Assembly (NCBI GenBank): GCA_902786205.1
Contig: CADABQ010000008.1
Span: forward strand, 46,655 to 110,654
Source of the DNA: an uncultured Lachnospiraceae bacterium
GTDB taxonomy: Bacteria > Bacillota > Clostridia > Lachnospirales > Lachnospiraceae
Direction: 5' to 3'
Length of the DNA stretch: 64,000 bases
Shown here: positions 7,406-17,593 of the stretch, one piece after another
How the letters are laid out: every line of letters begins with the position of its first letter
How positions within the stretch are numbered: position 1 is the first letter of the stretch
The notes under the pieces: generated by a model
What the model was told of the DNA's origin: nothing
The model's input: only the letters and a program-made list of their open reading frames with translations
The model's database searches: none
Program-made: the position numbers and the translations under genes

Positions 7406-10400
7406 ATGGAAATTGCAGGAAAGGTAAAGGCAGGCACCTCATGGAATGTAAATAAATCCCAAGATGAAAAGGGAAAGACCGATTATACCAAAATAGGAAA
7501 AAAGGGGCAAATTGTAGTAGGTACGATTACAGGGGTATCCGACAAAATTTCCATTGACTTTAATGGTTCGCAAGTGCAAGTGTCAAAAACTGCAGTGCAG
7601 AATGCCAGGGAGGGCGAAGAAAGAAGTTTTGAAATCAAGGATGTAACAAAGAATCATATTGTGTTAAAGGAAGTGGATACGCAAGGAAAAACAGAGAGCG
7701 AAAAGCAAAAAATGATTCGCACCACTATTGATAGGGGACAAAAAGGTTTGACAGATAATAAAAATACAAAAAATGCAACGGATAAAGAAGAAGAATCCGA
7801 TACGTTGCATTCTATAAGCGAGCGCATGAGTGAAGAAGATTGTACGGATTTGGAAAAGGAAGGCATGTCGATCGAAAAGTACAATCTGGAGCGGTTAGAT
7901 CGAGCCTTGGAGCGTATCAAGCAACAAAGACAGGCAAAACGAGAAGGCATTGCTCAATATGTAGAACGTAAAGAGGATTACCAAAAAGAGATTGAAAAAG
8001 TGAAAGTGCACAATCAGATTCAAAATATAGCAGGAGTGCCGATGGCACAGCAGATTGCAGATGCATTATTAAAGGCAGATTTACCAGCGACAGAAGCAAA
8101 CATAAAAAAAGTTTCCAGTGTGATGGATATGGCAGCGGTAACACCGACAATGTCAGATGCAGCGATGGATTATTTATTGGAAAATGCATTAGAACCAACC
8201 GTTGCAAATATTTATCAAGCGCAATATGCAGGAAATAGCAGCAAATATAGTGATTATGCTTTAGGTCAGACAGCAACATATCTTTCAGGAAGTGTTTCCT
8301 ATGTAAGTGATGCAGAGGGACAGAATGAGCAGAAACTGGCCGCTTGGGAGGAAATTGCACCACAGGCAGAAAAACGATTAAAAGAGGACGGTATTTCGGT
8401 AACAGAGCAGGTGATGCAGCAAGCAAAATGGCTTTTTGAGCGAGAACTACCGATTAACGGAGATACGATAAAGGAGTTGGATGCTCTAGAAAAGCTAAAA
8501 GAAGAATATGAACCGGAACAGGTATTAGAACAAATTACAGAGGGAATGGCACGAGGGCAGGAACCGGATGAAGTTTCCTTGGTAACACCCACAATGACTT
8601 CAGTCCAGCAGGCTTTGGATACCTTTTTACAACAAGTGAATGAACAGCTGGAACAATTGCCAGAAGTAGATCTTACCGTTTCTGATATTACAAAACGTAG
8701 ACAATTAGAAGAGATTCGATTAAAAATGACAGCAGATGCAGCAATTCGTTTACAGGAGAAAGGTATTGATTTAGATGTCGAACAAATCGAAAAAGTAGTA
8801 GATGAACTTCGAAAAATGGAAGATTCGTATTATCGTGGCATTTTGCAGGAGGGCGGTGTTGAAGAAAGTCAGCAAAATGTAGATTTGTTGCGGGATACAC
8901 AAGATTGTGTGGCATTTTTGAAAGAAGCACCAAATGTTATTTTAGGAAGTACACTCGCAGAACGAGAAAACATTACTCTGTATGCATTACAGCAAGAAGG
9001 GTTACGTGAAAAGGCTTCTTTTGAACAGGCGGAAACAGCCTATGAGGCACTTATGACAAAACCAGATCGTCAACTTGGAGACAGTATGCAAAAGGCATTT
9101 AAAAATATAGATACTATATTAGAAGAGTTGGGAATGGAACAGACACAGGAAAATCAACGTGCAGTAAGGATTTTGGCACATAATACTATGCCGATTACAG
9201 AGGAAAATATCTATAAAATAAAAGAGTATGATAGTCAGGTTCAGAAAGTAATAAAAGATTTACATCCAGCTGTGACAGTGGAATTAATAAAAAGAAATAG
9301 TAACCCGTTGCAATCTGATTTAGATACACTGGATCAGGATATTCAATCGATTAAAAAAGAGCTTGGAATAACAGAGGATGAAAAATATAGTAAATATTTG
9401 TATCAGCTAGAACAAAAGAATGGTATCAGTCAGGAAGATCGACAGACATTTATCAATGTATATCGTTTGTTAAATAATGTACAAAAAATGGACGGTGCAG
9501 CAGTAGGTTATGTTGTACAGACAGATCGGGATCTTACACTAGAAAATTTGTATACAGCAATTCGTACATTGAAAAATGGCGGAGTAGAAATGCAGGTTGC
9601 AGATAGTGAGGATATGCAGGATATTACCTATAGTCGTGGAACATTATTAACACAAATAGAGGAGAGTTTTCAGGGGCCAGAAGAAAAAGAACAGAATTGG
9701 AAAGAAAATTATTATCAGAATATAGTAGAAGAACTGGTGGAAGAAATTTCTCCATCTGGTTTGGAAAAAATGTTGACAGGAAAAACTGGAGAAGAAAAAT
9801 TTACGGATTTGATGCAGGAAAATGCAGAAGAACTTCTTTGGAAGCTTAGGGAAGCCAATCAACAGGTAGAGCAGGAAAAAGATAAAGATATTGCAGAAGA
9901 ATCTTATGAAAAAGAAAAGATAAAGATTTTACAACAAGTAACCGATAATAGTGATGCAGTAATTTCTTATCTGAAATCAGAGGGCATACCTGTAACAGTG
10001 GAAAACTTGATTGCAGCCAGCCAGTTTGGGGAGGTATATAAACAATTGCAGGAAAAAGCAAGAAAACTTCCCAAAGAACAACAAAAAGAATATGACAATG
10101 TTGTTGATGCGATGGCAGATGGATTAGAGGATGCAGATACGATGCAGTCTCAGTTTGATCATTTGGAAAAACAGGTAGAAACTATCCTACAGTATGGTTT
10201 TGCAGATCAGCAGATTCATTCTATGGGATTACAGGAATTGCGCATGATGGCAAACAGCGTTGGGCTTGCCAGAAAACTGGCAGGGCGACAAGATTATCAA
10301 ATACCGGTTCGTACCGGTGAGAGTATTACCACTATGCATGTGACGATTTTAAATGGTAGTAAGGAACAGGGAAAGGTAACGATAACTACAAATCTGGAAG

Positions 10401-10681
10401 AAATTGGAGAAGTTCGTGCAGAGTTTTCGGTAAAAGAGGATATGGTCATAGGAACTATTTTGACCGAATCAAAAAAAGCAGCCGAAAGTCTTCAAAACAG
10501 GGAAGATACTTTTAAAGAACGTCTAAAAGACCAAGGGATGGGACTTGGACAAGTGGTTTATGGGTTATATACGAGGAGCATGGAGGCTCATGATGTAACA
10601 ACAGATACGAAGCAGGATGCAACAAAACTATATGCAGTAGCAAAGGCTTTTGTAAAGCATTTAGCAATGTATGCAACGTAA
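7406..10681 (+). CDS. Large flagellar-locus protein (DUF6240-like, FliK-like C-terminus)
   Basis: 1091 residues, soluble, highly charged and mostly helical, with many Gln/Glu repeats. Residues about 27-90 look like a small beta domain (GQIVVGTITGVSDKISIDF). The middle is long helical repeats with recurring LPATEANIKKVSSVM-type segments. The C-terminal region, about 960-1060, has a short strand-turn-strand followed by a helix (GKVTITTNLEEIGEVRAEF, then an LKDQGMGL end). This resembles the hook-length control (FliK/Flg_hook) C-terminal fold. Position directly before flagellin 1 supports a flagellar role. I recall similar proteins annotated as DUF6240, but I could not verify that. A TATAAT lies at 7367-7372. 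Confidence 0.6.
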   Translation: MEIAGKVKAGTSWNVNKSQDEKGKTDYTKIGKKGQIVVGTITGVSDKISIDFNGSQVQVSKTAVQNAREGEERSFEIKDVTKNHIVLKEVDTQGKTESEKQKMIRTTIDRGQKGLTDNKNTKNATDKEEESDTLHSISERMSEEDCTDLEKEGMSIEKYNLERLDRALERIKQQRQAKREGIAQYVERKEDYQKEIEKVKVHNQIQNIAGVPMAQQIADALLKADLPATEANIKKVSSVMDMAAVTPTMSDAAMDYLLENALEPTVANIYQAQYAGNSSKYSDYALGQTATYLSGSVSYVSDAEGQNEQKLAAWEEIAPQAEKRLKEDGISVTEQVMQQAKWLFERELPINGDTIKELDALEKLKEEYEPEQVLEQITEGMARGQEPDEVSLVTPTMTSVQQALDTFLQQVNEQLEQLPEVDLTVSDITKRRQLEEIRLKMTADAAIRLQEKGIDLDVEQIEKVVDELRKMEDSYYRGILQEGGVEESQQNVDLLRDTQDCVAFLKEAPNVILGSTLAERENITLYALQQEGLREKASFEQAETAYEALMTKPDRQLGDSMQKAFKNIDTILEELGMEQTQENQRAVRILAHNTMPITEENIYKIKEYDSQVQKVIKDLHPAVTVELIKRNSNPLQSDLDTLDQDIQSIKKELGITEDEKYSKYLYQLEQKNGISQEDRQTFINVYRLLNNVQKMDGAAVGYVVQTDRDLTLENLYTAIRTLKNGGVEMQVADSEDMQDITYSRGTLLTQIEESFQGPEEKEQNWKENYYQNIVEELVEEISPSGLEKMLTGKTGEEKFTDLMQENAEELLWKLREANQQVEQEKDKDIAEESYEKEKIKILQQVTDNSDAVISYLKSEGIPVTVENLIAASQFGEVYKQLQEKARKLPKEQQKEYDNVVDAMADGLEDADTMQSQFDHLEKQVETILQYGFADQQIHSMGLQELRMMANSVGLARKLAGRQDYQIPVRTGESITTMHVTILNGSKEQGKVTITTNLEEIGEVRAEFSVKEDMVIGTILTESKKAAESLQNREDTFKERLKDQGMGLGQVVYGLYTRSMEAHDVTTDTKQDATKLYAVAKAFVKHLAMYAT

Positions 10682-10726
10682 AAAAGCATTGTGTGCCTCT
10701 CTCTATGAGGCGGAAGGGAGAAAACT

Positions 10727-12169
10727 ATGAAGATCAATCATAATATTTCAGCGTTAAAGTCTAATATCAAATTACAAAGAACAAACGAGGCAATGGAGAA
10801 AAGTGTGGAACGCTTGTCCTCTGGTTATCGTATTAATCGTGCAGCAGATGATGCAGCAGGAATGGCGATTTCTCAAAAAATGAAAACGCAGATTCGAGGC
10901 TTAGATCAGGCGTCTAGAAATGCATCGGATGGTATTTCGGTTATACAAACGGCGGAGGGGGCTTTAAATGAAGTGGAATCCATGTTGCAAAGAATGCGTG
11001 AACTATCTGTACAGGCGGTAAATGAGACAAATACAGCAGAAGATCGTGAAGCAATTCAATTAGAAATAGATAATTTGAGCGCAGAGATAGATCGTATATC
11101 AGAGGATACCGAGTTTAACACAAAAAAATTGTTGAATGGAGATTCTGACCGAAAAACCTATTCAAGAAGTACAAAGGTATCTATTGTTTCTGCATCCGAT
11201 GCTGTAACCGCAAAGGGGTATAAGATTACAGTGACTGGTGTGGGACAAAAAGAAAAAATTACAGCTCCTAATGAAATTTCAGATTCAGTTGCTCCAGTAT
11301 CTGGGAAAATAACAATTAATGGGGAAACGATAGAGATAGAGAAAGGTTCATCTATAGCAGAGGTATATGCACAGCTACGTGATTTAGGAAGTACGGTAAA
11401 TGTGGATATATATACAACAGATGGTGCAGGTAATCCATCTACTGTTGAGCAGGGGGCATATTTAAATTTTGAATCAAAAGAGGCGGGATCTGCAAGAAAA
11501 GTTGAGGTATATTGTGAAAACGATGCGTTAGCAGATTTTCTTGGAATTGATACCATTTTGAAAGCTGATGACGATAATGCAGGTAAAGATGCAGAAGTAA
11601 CACTTTTAACAGATGAGGATGATGCAAGTGCGTTTTCTATGACAGCTACTGTTGCTGCAGATGGAAATAAGGTTACGATTTCGGATAAAAATGGGTTTGA
11701 AATGACTGTTATGATTGATAATAATGCATTGGACGAGGAAAATCCGCTGGAGGTAGATCTTATCGTATTAGATGCAGGTCCAATGGTACTTCAGGTTGGG
11801 GCAAATGAGGAGCAGACAGTTAGTATTAGTATTCCGAAAGTAGATGCAGAATCTCTTGGTATTGCAAATGTAAATGTGGGAAATACAAACGATGCTGGTC
11901 AAGCTATTTCCTTATTTGACAAGGCAATTAATACAGTATCTTCGGTTCGTGCAAAACTTGGAGCTTATGAAAATCGTCTAGAACATGCAATTAGTAACTT
12001 GGATACTTCTAATGAAAATATGACGGAAGCACTTTCTCGTATTGAAGATTTGGATATGGCAGAGGAAATGTCAAATTATACACAGCTTAACGTATTATCG
12101 CAGGCTGGTACATCTATGTTGGCACAGGCAAACCAAATGCCACAAAATATACTTTCTTTATTACAATAA
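10727..12169 (+). CDS. Flagellin 1
   Basis: 480-residue filament subunit. The conserved D0/D1 N-terminus is MKINHNISALKSNIKLQRTN with VERLSSGYRINRAADDAAG. The C-terminal D1/D0 helix ends NILSLLQ, with NRLEHAISNLDTSNENM. The central residues, about 140-390, form a variable surface domain rich in Asp, Thr and Val, different from that of the 24412 flagellin. The start follows GGAAGGGAG. Only 45 nt separate it from the 7406 gene and there is no long leader, so unlike flagellin 2 it seems co-transcribed and lacks the CsrA-type leader. A strong terminator follows. Confidence 0.95.
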   Translation: MKINHNISALKSNIKLQRTNEAMEKSVERLSSGYRINRAADDAAGMAISQKMKTQIRGLDQASRNASDGISVIQTAEGALNEVESMLQRMRELSVQAVNETNTAEDREAIQLEIDNLSAEIDRISEDTEFNTKKLLNGDSDRKTYSRSTKVSIVSASDAVTAKGYKITVTGVGQKEKITAPNEISDSVAPVSGKITINGETIEIEKGSSIAEVYAQLRDLGSTVNVDIYTTDGAGNPSTVEQGAYLNFESKEAGSARKVEVYCENDALADFLGIDTILKADDDNAGKDAEVTLLTDEDDASAFSMTATVAADGNKVTISDKNGFEMTVMIDNNALDEENPLEVDLIVLDAGPMVLQVGANEEQTVSISIPKVDAESLGIANVNVGNTNDAGQAISLFDKAINTVSSVRAKLGAYENRLEHAISNLDTSNENMTEALSRIEDLDMAEEMSNYTQLNVLSQAGTSMLAQANQMPQNILSLLQ

Positions 12170-12180
12170 AAAGATAAAAC

Positions 12181-12253
12181 AAAAAAGGTTATCGTTTTTA
12201 AGCAAAGAAAAGTCGCAGAAATGCTTTGTTTTGGGCGATAACCTTTTTCTTAC
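12181..12253 (+). terminator. Rho-independent terminator after flagellin 1
   Basis: Outer arms AAAAAAGGTTATCG (12181-12194) and CGATAACCTTTTT (12236-12248) enclose a second inner stem (AAGCAAAG with CTTTGTTT), followed by TTTTTCT. This is a clear compound terminator. Confidence 0.85.
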
Positions 12254-12272
12254 CTTTTTTTGGAGATTGCTA

Positions 12273-12299
12273 TAAGGTCGAAAAAAAATAAGCCGATAT
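12273..12299 (+). promoter_or_regulatory. Sigma-D promoter
   Basis: TAAG (12273-12276), a 15-bp spacer and GCCGATAT (12292-12299) match the sigma-D (sigma-28) consensus TAAA-N15-GCCGATAT. It drives the FliS-like gene at 12390. Confidence 0.8.
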
Positions 12300-12389
12300 A
12301 TACAACGAGAGATGAGGAAAGAACAGTATGCAGATAACTACTTGCAAAAAGAGGTTGTCTGCATAGTATACGCATAGGAGGCGGCATGT

Positions 12390-12869
12390 ATGGAAAGAGA
12401 AAAGCGGCAGGAATTCTCTGCAAGGATCACACAGGCGAATCGTACAGAACTTTTGGTGATTGTCTATGAGATTACGCAAGAAGAACTTAGAGAAGCACTG
12501 GATGCATACACAAAACAGAAGATGCAGCACTTCGATATTTCGCTTCAAAATGCACAGAAGTTTTTAAATGAATTAATGGGAACCTTAAATTATCAGTACA
12601 AGATTTCATATCAATTGTTTTCTATTTACCGATTTATAAACAAGAAGATCGTAGAGGCACGTTTGAAAAAGCAAAATACAGATTTAGAAGAATGTATTCA
12701 TTTACTTGAAAAATTGCGTGTAGCATATGCACAAATTGCATCAAAAGATATGGAAGGTCCGATGATGGCAAATGTTCAGAAGTTATATTCTGGATTAACT
12801 TATGGAAGAAATGCTTTATCGGAAGTATCTGTAGATGGTAATGGAGGTCATAGAGGATTATATGCATAG
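12390..12869 (+). CDS. FliS-like flagellar chaperone paralog
   Basis: 159 residues, all-helical. The N-terminal segment QANRTELLVIVYEITQEEL matches the pattern of FliS (SPAELTLMLYDGAIKF in the true FliS at 23101). This makes it a probable divergent FliS paralog, perhaps a dedicated chaperone for flagellin 1 just upstream. The rest has amphipathic helices (ISLQNAQKFLNELMGTLNYQ). The start ATG follows AGGAGGCGG. It has its own sigma-D promoter and lies directly before the flgM operon. Pairing with flagellin 1 is inferred from position only. Confidence 0.65.
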   Translation: MEREKRQEFSARITQANRTELLVIVYEITQEELREALDAYTKQKMQHFDISLQNAQKFLNELMGTLNYQYKISYQLFSIYRFINKKIVEARLKKQNTDLEECIHLLEKLRVAYAQIASKDMEGPMMANVQKLYSGLTYGRNALSEVSVDGNGGHRGLYA

Positions 12870-12949
12870 GCAATATGCATGAAACCATAGAAAAGAAATA
12901 GGAAAGAATTGACATAATACACAAAAAGTGAAAAAAGTCAAAAAAACTA

Positions 12950-12976
12950 TAACGTTTTATGAAATCTGACCGATAT
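12950..12976 (+). promoter_or_regulatory. Sigma-D promoter of the flgM operon
   Basis: TAAC (12950-12953), a 15-bp spacer and ACCGATAT (12969-12976). It precedes flgM by about 30 nt and probably serves flgM-flgN-flgK-flgK2. Confidence 0.75.
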
Positions 12977-13006
12977 AAAAAATAGAAAGAAAAGGTGGTG
13001 AACATT

Positions 13007-13288
13007 ATGAGAATCGATGCGTATAATGCGGTGAATCAAATTTATCAGACAGCAACACAAACACAGAAGATCAATAAGGAAAAGAAGGTAGCCAAAGATG
13101 ACAAATTTGAAATTTCGCAAACAGGAAAAGATTTAGCAGTAGCGAAAAAGGCAATTTCAGATGTACCGGATATTAGAGAAGAAAAAGTGGAAACGATAAA
13201 GAAACAGATGAAAGAAGGAACCTATAGTGTATCCACAGAAGATGTAGCTGAGAAGATATTAAGTAGTATGACAGGTTCCATTTTCTAA
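13007..13288 (+). CDS. flgM: Anti-sigma-D factor FlgM
   Basis: 93-residue negative regulator that holds sigma-D until the hook is complete and FlgM is exported. The N-terminal half is polar and probably disordered (INKEKKVAKDDKFEIS). The C-terminal sigma-binding helices carry the family pattern VETIKKQMKEGTYSVSTEDVAEKILSS. I use the ATG at 13007 because AAAGGTGGTG lies 7 nt upstream; the in-frame GTG at 12995 is inside that ribosome site. A sigma-D promoter at 12950 makes it part of its own regulon. Confidence 0.92.
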   Translation: MRIDAYNAVNQIYQTATQTQKINKEKKVAKDDKFEISQTGKDLAVAKKAISDVPDIREEKVETIKKQMKEGTYSVSTEDVAEKILSSMTGSIF

Positions 13289-13321
13289 AACTTAGGACAA
13301 AGCAAAGGAGGGGGCTTCCTT

Positions 13322-13834
13322 TTGGCAAGTGTAATACAGGAGCTGATTTCCGTACTTACAGAGGAACAGCAATTATATGAGAAGATTATTCCGATTGCGT
13401 CGGAAAAGAAAAATGTGATTATAAAAAATAACCTCGAATCTCTTCAAAAAATCACAGAACAGGAACAATTGGCAATTGACCAGATAACTGTTTTGGAAAA
13501 AAGGAGATCCGAGGTTATTGTTAATATAGGAATATTATTAAATCGTAAGCCGGAAGAGCTTACACTAGGCGAGATAATTAAGCTGTTGGAGAAACAACCA
13601 AAAGAACAAAAACAGCTTTCACAAATACATGATCAATTAAAACATACCATTCAAGAATTAAAAAATATCAATATTCAAAACAAATCGTTAATAGTACAAT
13701 CCCTAGAAATGATAGAATTCAATATGAATTTGATTCAAAGCACAAGGATGTCGCCGGGGAACAACTATACGAAAGGTGCAACCACAGCAGATGCACCATC
13801 TTTGCAGGCAGGGACGTTTGATGCAAAGCAATAG
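13322..13834 (+). CDS. flgN: FlgN-family flagellar export chaperone
   Basis: 170 residues, predicted as a helical hairpin with an early LISVLTEEQQLYEKIIPIA segment typical of FlgN, the chaperone for the hook-associated proteins FlgK and FlgL. The start is a TTG after AAAGGAGGGGG; no better ATG exists in frame. The C-terminal 30 residues are low-complexity (Gly, Ala, Thr). Position between flgM and flgK is the canonical order and supports the call. Confidence 0.85.
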   Translation: MASVIQELISVLTEEQQLYEKIIPIASEKKNVIIKNNLESLQKITEQEQLAIDQITVLEKRRSEVIVNIGILLNRKPEELTLGEIIKLLEKQPKEQKQLSQIHDQLKHTIQELKNINIQNKSLIVQSLEMIEFNMNLIQSTRMSPGNNYTKGATTADAPSLQAGTFDAKQ

Positions 13835-13867
13835 GCATAGTACAGTATAGAAAGGAAAGGTGATGTC

Positions 13868-15694
13868 ATGAGCTTGATGACAAGTTTGTCTACAGGTGTA
13901 AGTGGATTAAAGGCAGCGCAAACAGCAGTAAATACCACCGCACATAATCTTGCAAATGTAAATACTAAAGGGTATTCCAGACAAGATGTGACAAATGTAG
14001 ATAAAATATATAACACGATTGGTAACAGCCATATCAGTTATTCGCAGGTTGGTTTAGGAAGTGAGGTCGCATGCATAAAACAAACTAGAAATGTGTTTTT
14101 TGACAAGGCCTATCGTTTAGAAGTTGGCAGAAAGAATTTTTATGATGTACAGAGTGAAGCAGCATCGGAAATCGAAAACCTTATGGGTGAGATGGAAGGT
14201 GTGCAATTCCAGGAAACAATTAGTGATGTATGGAATTCTATACAGGAACTGACGAAGGAACCGGACAGCATTGTAAAACGCACAGCATTTATCAATACTG
14301 CAAATACTTTTATGTTACGTGCCCAGGATATTTATAAGCAGCTAGAGTCCTATCAGGTCAATTTAAATACACAGATACAGGCATCAGTAGATCGAATTAA
14401 TCAAATTGGTGATAAAATTCATGATTTGAATTCTCAAATTGTTCGTTATGAATCCGGTTCGGAAAATGCCAACGATTATCGGGATCAGCGAAATCTATTA
14501 TTGGATGAGTTGTCACAATATGCAAGTATTACCTATTATGAAGATGTAGATGGTCGTACGTTGGTTAATATAGAGGGAACGCAATTTGTAGGTCAGGATC
14601 ATGTTTACGAGATGCACACAGAGCCATTAAATGATGGCACTAAGATGTTGAATGCTGTGTGGGGAACAGGAAATCCAGTATTCAATTTGGAACAGGGATT
14701 TTCCTCTGAAAAAAATACAGACATCGGTAAACTAAAAAGTTTATTAATGGCGAGAGGAAATGCTGCGGGAAAATATACAGATATTCCAACAAAGCAGGAT
14801 GAAAAATATTATAAAGATGGAGTTTTTGATGAGGTACAATATAATCAGGATGTTATTGAGTATAATAAGACGGTTGGTTCTTATCTGATTCAAAACAATC
14901 AGGCAAGCTTTGATAAATTGGTCCATGCGATAACAACAGCAATTAACGATGTACTTTGTCCAAATACAGATGCGGATACAGTATTGAATAATTTGGGGTT
15001 GGATACAAATGCAACAACGGTTACCTATACAGATTACAAAGGCAATACAGTTACAAAAAATTTAAGCGATGTAAAAATATGGGATGAATATCATGCCGCA
15101 ATTGGTATGGATGAGGATGCAACACCGAGAGAAGAATTGTTTTCCCGCCAGGCAGTAGACAGATATACAAAGGCTACCATTGAGGTTACAGATGAGGATG
15201 GAAATACATCACAAAAGGATATATGGATTTATAATGAAGAAGATCCAAAGGATGTGTATACGTTGTACACAACGAAGCAGTTAGTTATCAATGAAAATCT
15301 GCTGGAGAATCCATCTAAACTTCCATTATCTGCCAATCAATATCTTGGTGGTATAGATGGATATGATGCAGAGGCTTGTGAAAAATTAAAGGATATTTGG
15401 ACGGTAGAATTTGATACAATCAATCCCAATGTGCTTACAAAACATACATTTAGAGATTATTATCAGGCATTGATTGGTAATTTGGCTACAGAAGGAAGAG
15501 AGTACAAAAGTATGGCAGAAGACCAGGAAAGTCTGGTAGATGGTATTGATAGCAATCGACAGACGGTTTCCGGTGTATCTTCGGATGAGCAATTAACAAA
15601 TCTGATACAATACCAGTATGCCTATACTGCGAATGCAAGATATATAACAACGGTCAATGATATGTTGGCGGATTTGCTAAATAAACTATCGTAA
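13868..15694 (+). CDS. flgK: Flagellar hook-associated protein 1 (FlgK), copy 1
   Basis: 608-residue hook-filament junction protein. The N-terminal rod/hook motif is SGLKAAQTAVNTTAHNLANVNTKGYSRQ-like (residues 13-40). Residues about 170-225 hold the conserved NQIGDKIHDLNSQIVRYE and DYRDQRNLLLDELSQYA segment. The C-terminal helix is DEQLTNLIQYQYAYTANARY. The start follows GAAAGGTGATGTC. Only 12 nt separate it from a second flgK. It is exported by the flagellar type III system, probably with FlgN. Confidence 0.95.
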   Translation: MSLMTSLSTGVSGLKAAQTAVNTTAHNLANVNTKGYSRQDVTNVDKIYNTIGNSHISYSQVGLGSEVACIKQTRNVFFDKAYRLEVGRKNFYDVQSEAASEIENLMGEMEGVQFQETISDVWNSIQELTKEPDSIVKRTAFINTANTFMLRAQDIYKQLESYQVNLNTQIQASVDRINQIGDKIHDLNSQIVRYESGSENANDYRDQRNLLLDELSQYASITYYEDVDGRTLVNIEGTQFVGQDHVYEMHTEPLNDGTKMLNAVWGTGNPVFNLEQGFSSEKNTDIGKLKSLLMARGNAAGKYTDIPTKQDEKYYKDGVFDEVQYNQDVIEYNKTVGSYLIQNNQASFDKLVHAITTAINDVLCPNTDADTVLNNLGLDTNATTVTYTDYKGNTVTKNLSDVKIWDEYHAAIGMDEDATPREELFSRQAVDRYTKATIEVTDEDGNTSQKDIWIYNEEDPKDVYTLYTTKQLVINENLLENPSKLPLSANQYLGGIDGYDAEACEKLKDIWTVEFDTINPNVLTKHTFRDYYQALIGNLATEGREYKSMAEDQESLVDGIDSNRQTVSGVSSDEQLTNLIQYQYAYTANARYITTVNDMLADLLNKLS

Positions 15695-15706
15695 GGAGGG
15701 GATGAT

Positions 15707-17551
15707 ATGCCATCAACATTTTTTGGATTAAGTATAGGGAAAACGGGGTTAAATGCAGCACAGATTGGATGGAATACAACTGTGCATAACTCGTCTAACA
15801 TCAATACAAAGGGTTACTCCAGACAAGTGGCCAGCTTTGAGGCAGGAACACCAGTTTCGGTTTATTCTAGAGCTGGTATGGCAGGAACTGGTGTATCCTT
15901 GATTGGGGTAGAACGACAAAGAAACATTTACTATGATGAGAAATACAGAATCAGTAATGCAGCTTATGGAAACTACAACACAAAAGAATACTATATGACA
16001 TCGGTGCAAAATTATTTTAAAGAAACGGATAAAGATACACAAGGATTGACCGGTTATTTTACGAACTTATATAATGCTTTTGAAGATTTACAGAAAAATG
16101 GTGCAGATTCTACAAAAAGAACTGCGGCAATTGAATCGGCAGACAATTTGGCTGATTTTGTAAATTATCTTGGCACCAGCTTACAAAGTGTACAAAAAGA
16201 AGCCAACGCAGATATAAAAACAACAGCAGAACGTATCAATTCGATTGCATCACAGGTTGCAACGTTAAACAAACAAATTAACACATTAGAGCAACAGGGT
16301 GGGGTCGCTAATGATTTACGAGATCAGAGAGATCGATTGATTGATGAATTATCGGAGTATGGAAATATATCTGTTACAGAGACCAATCGCGGAGACGACA
16401 AGAGTGTATTAAATGAATTTACTATAAAATTAGATAATAAAACTTTAGTAGACACTTATAAATACAATCAATTAATTGTTTCTTCTGTAGATGGAAAGGT
16501 AAATCAAAACGATATTGATGGATTGTATACCTTAAGTTGGAAAGATGGACAGGATTTTGACAGTTCCAGCCCGACTTTAGGCGGAAAATTGCAGGCATTG
16601 TTTGAAATTCGAGATGGAAATAATAAAACAGCCTTTACTGGACAGGCTGATATAAATACTAATATTGGTGATGATTTTGTTGTAGTAAAAGGGACAAATT
16701 GTAATGATGCAAATAAATTAAATATTCCGGCAGAAAAGGGTACGATTATGATAGGTGCAAAACAATATTATTATAGCAGCTTTTCTGTAGAAATTGATGA
16801 TGCGACAGGAGAATATACCTATACATTTGAAGGACTTTATGATGATGTAGGAAATAAAAAAATTACCCAGGATGCAGCAGGAAAACAGGTGTCTATTGGT
16901 TCTAGCATTGATTATAAGGGAGTTCCTTATTATCAGGCGCAATTAAATGAATTTGTGCGTACCTATGCAACTTCCTTTAATAAAATACATAATGCAGCCG
17001 AAGATTTAAGTGGACAGAAAGGTATGGATTTCTTTAATGGAAAATCGGCGGTTACTGGTAAAAACTATGAATTGTATGAGGAAATAAAGAGTTTTAGTTC
17101 TAATGGAACGGCAGAAGGAAAAGATGGGGCAAAAACGGGAACATCGTATTATAATGTTACTGCGTTAAACTTCTGTGTGACGGACGAAATCAAGGATAAT
17201 GTGATGAAGTTTGCTTTGGCATCCGATATCGATAAAGGTGTTGACTGTGTAGATATGCTAGATCAAATAATTGCAGGAAAGACCGATAAGAGTATGTTTA
17301 AGCAAGGAACTCCGATGGAATTTTTATCTACCTTTACAGCAAATATTGGAATTGATACACAGCAGGCAAGCCTGTTTGCAACTAGTCAATCGAATATTAC
17401 AAAGGCAATCGATGAACAACGCATGTCAATTTCCAGTGTAGATTCAGACGAAGAAGCTATGAATATGGTGAAATATCGAAGTGCTTACGAATTATCTGCT
17501 AAGATGATTTCGACTATGTCTCAAATATACGATGTATTATTGAACATGTAA
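15707..17551 (+). CDS. FlgK paralog, copy 2
   Basis: 614 residues with the same FlgK frame: an N-terminal NTTVHNSSNINTKGYSRQ motif, a mid-region NSIASQVATLNKQINTLEQQ and DLRDQRDRLIDELSEYG, and a C-terminal DEEAMNMVKYRSAYELSAK. The usual LAN in the N-terminal motif is SSN here. The central domain differs greatly from copy 1, so this is an old duplication and not a recent one. AGGAGGGG precedes the ATG. Two adjacent FlgK-type proteins may build a two-layer junction or serve the two flagellins; this is inference. Confidence 0.88.
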   Translation: MPSTFFGLSIGKTGLNAAQIGWNTTVHNSSNINTKGYSRQVASFEAGTPVSVYSRAGMAGTGVSLIGVERQRNIYYDEKYRISNAAYGNYNTKEYYMTSVQNYFKETDKDTQGLTGYFTNLYNAFEDLQKNGADSTKRTAAIESADNLADFVNYLGTSLQSVQKEANADIKTTAERINSIASQVATLNKQINTLEQQGGVANDLRDQRDRLIDELSEYGNISVTETNRGDDKSVLNEFTIKLDNKTLVDTYKYNQLIVSSVDGKVNQNDIDGLYTLSWKDGQDFDSSSPTLGGKLQALFEIRDGNNKTAFTGQADINTNIGDDFVVVKGTNCNDANKLNIPAEKGTIMIGAKQYYYSSFSVEIDDATGEYTYTFEGLYDDVGNKKITQDAAGKQVSIGSSIDYKGVPYYQAQLNEFVRTYATSFNKIHNAAEDLSGQKGMDFFNGKSAVTGKNYELYEEIKSFSSNGTAEGKDGAKTGTSYYNVTALNFCVTDEIKDNVMKFALASDIDKGVDCVDMLDQIIAGKTDKSMFKQGTPMEFLSTFTANIGIDTQQASLFATSQSNITKAIDEQRMSISSVDSDEEAMNMVKYRSAYELSAKMISTMSQIYDVLLNM

Positions 17552-17593
17552 AGTAACAAGTAGGAAAAAGCATTATGTAAAAAGAAACAAAAA

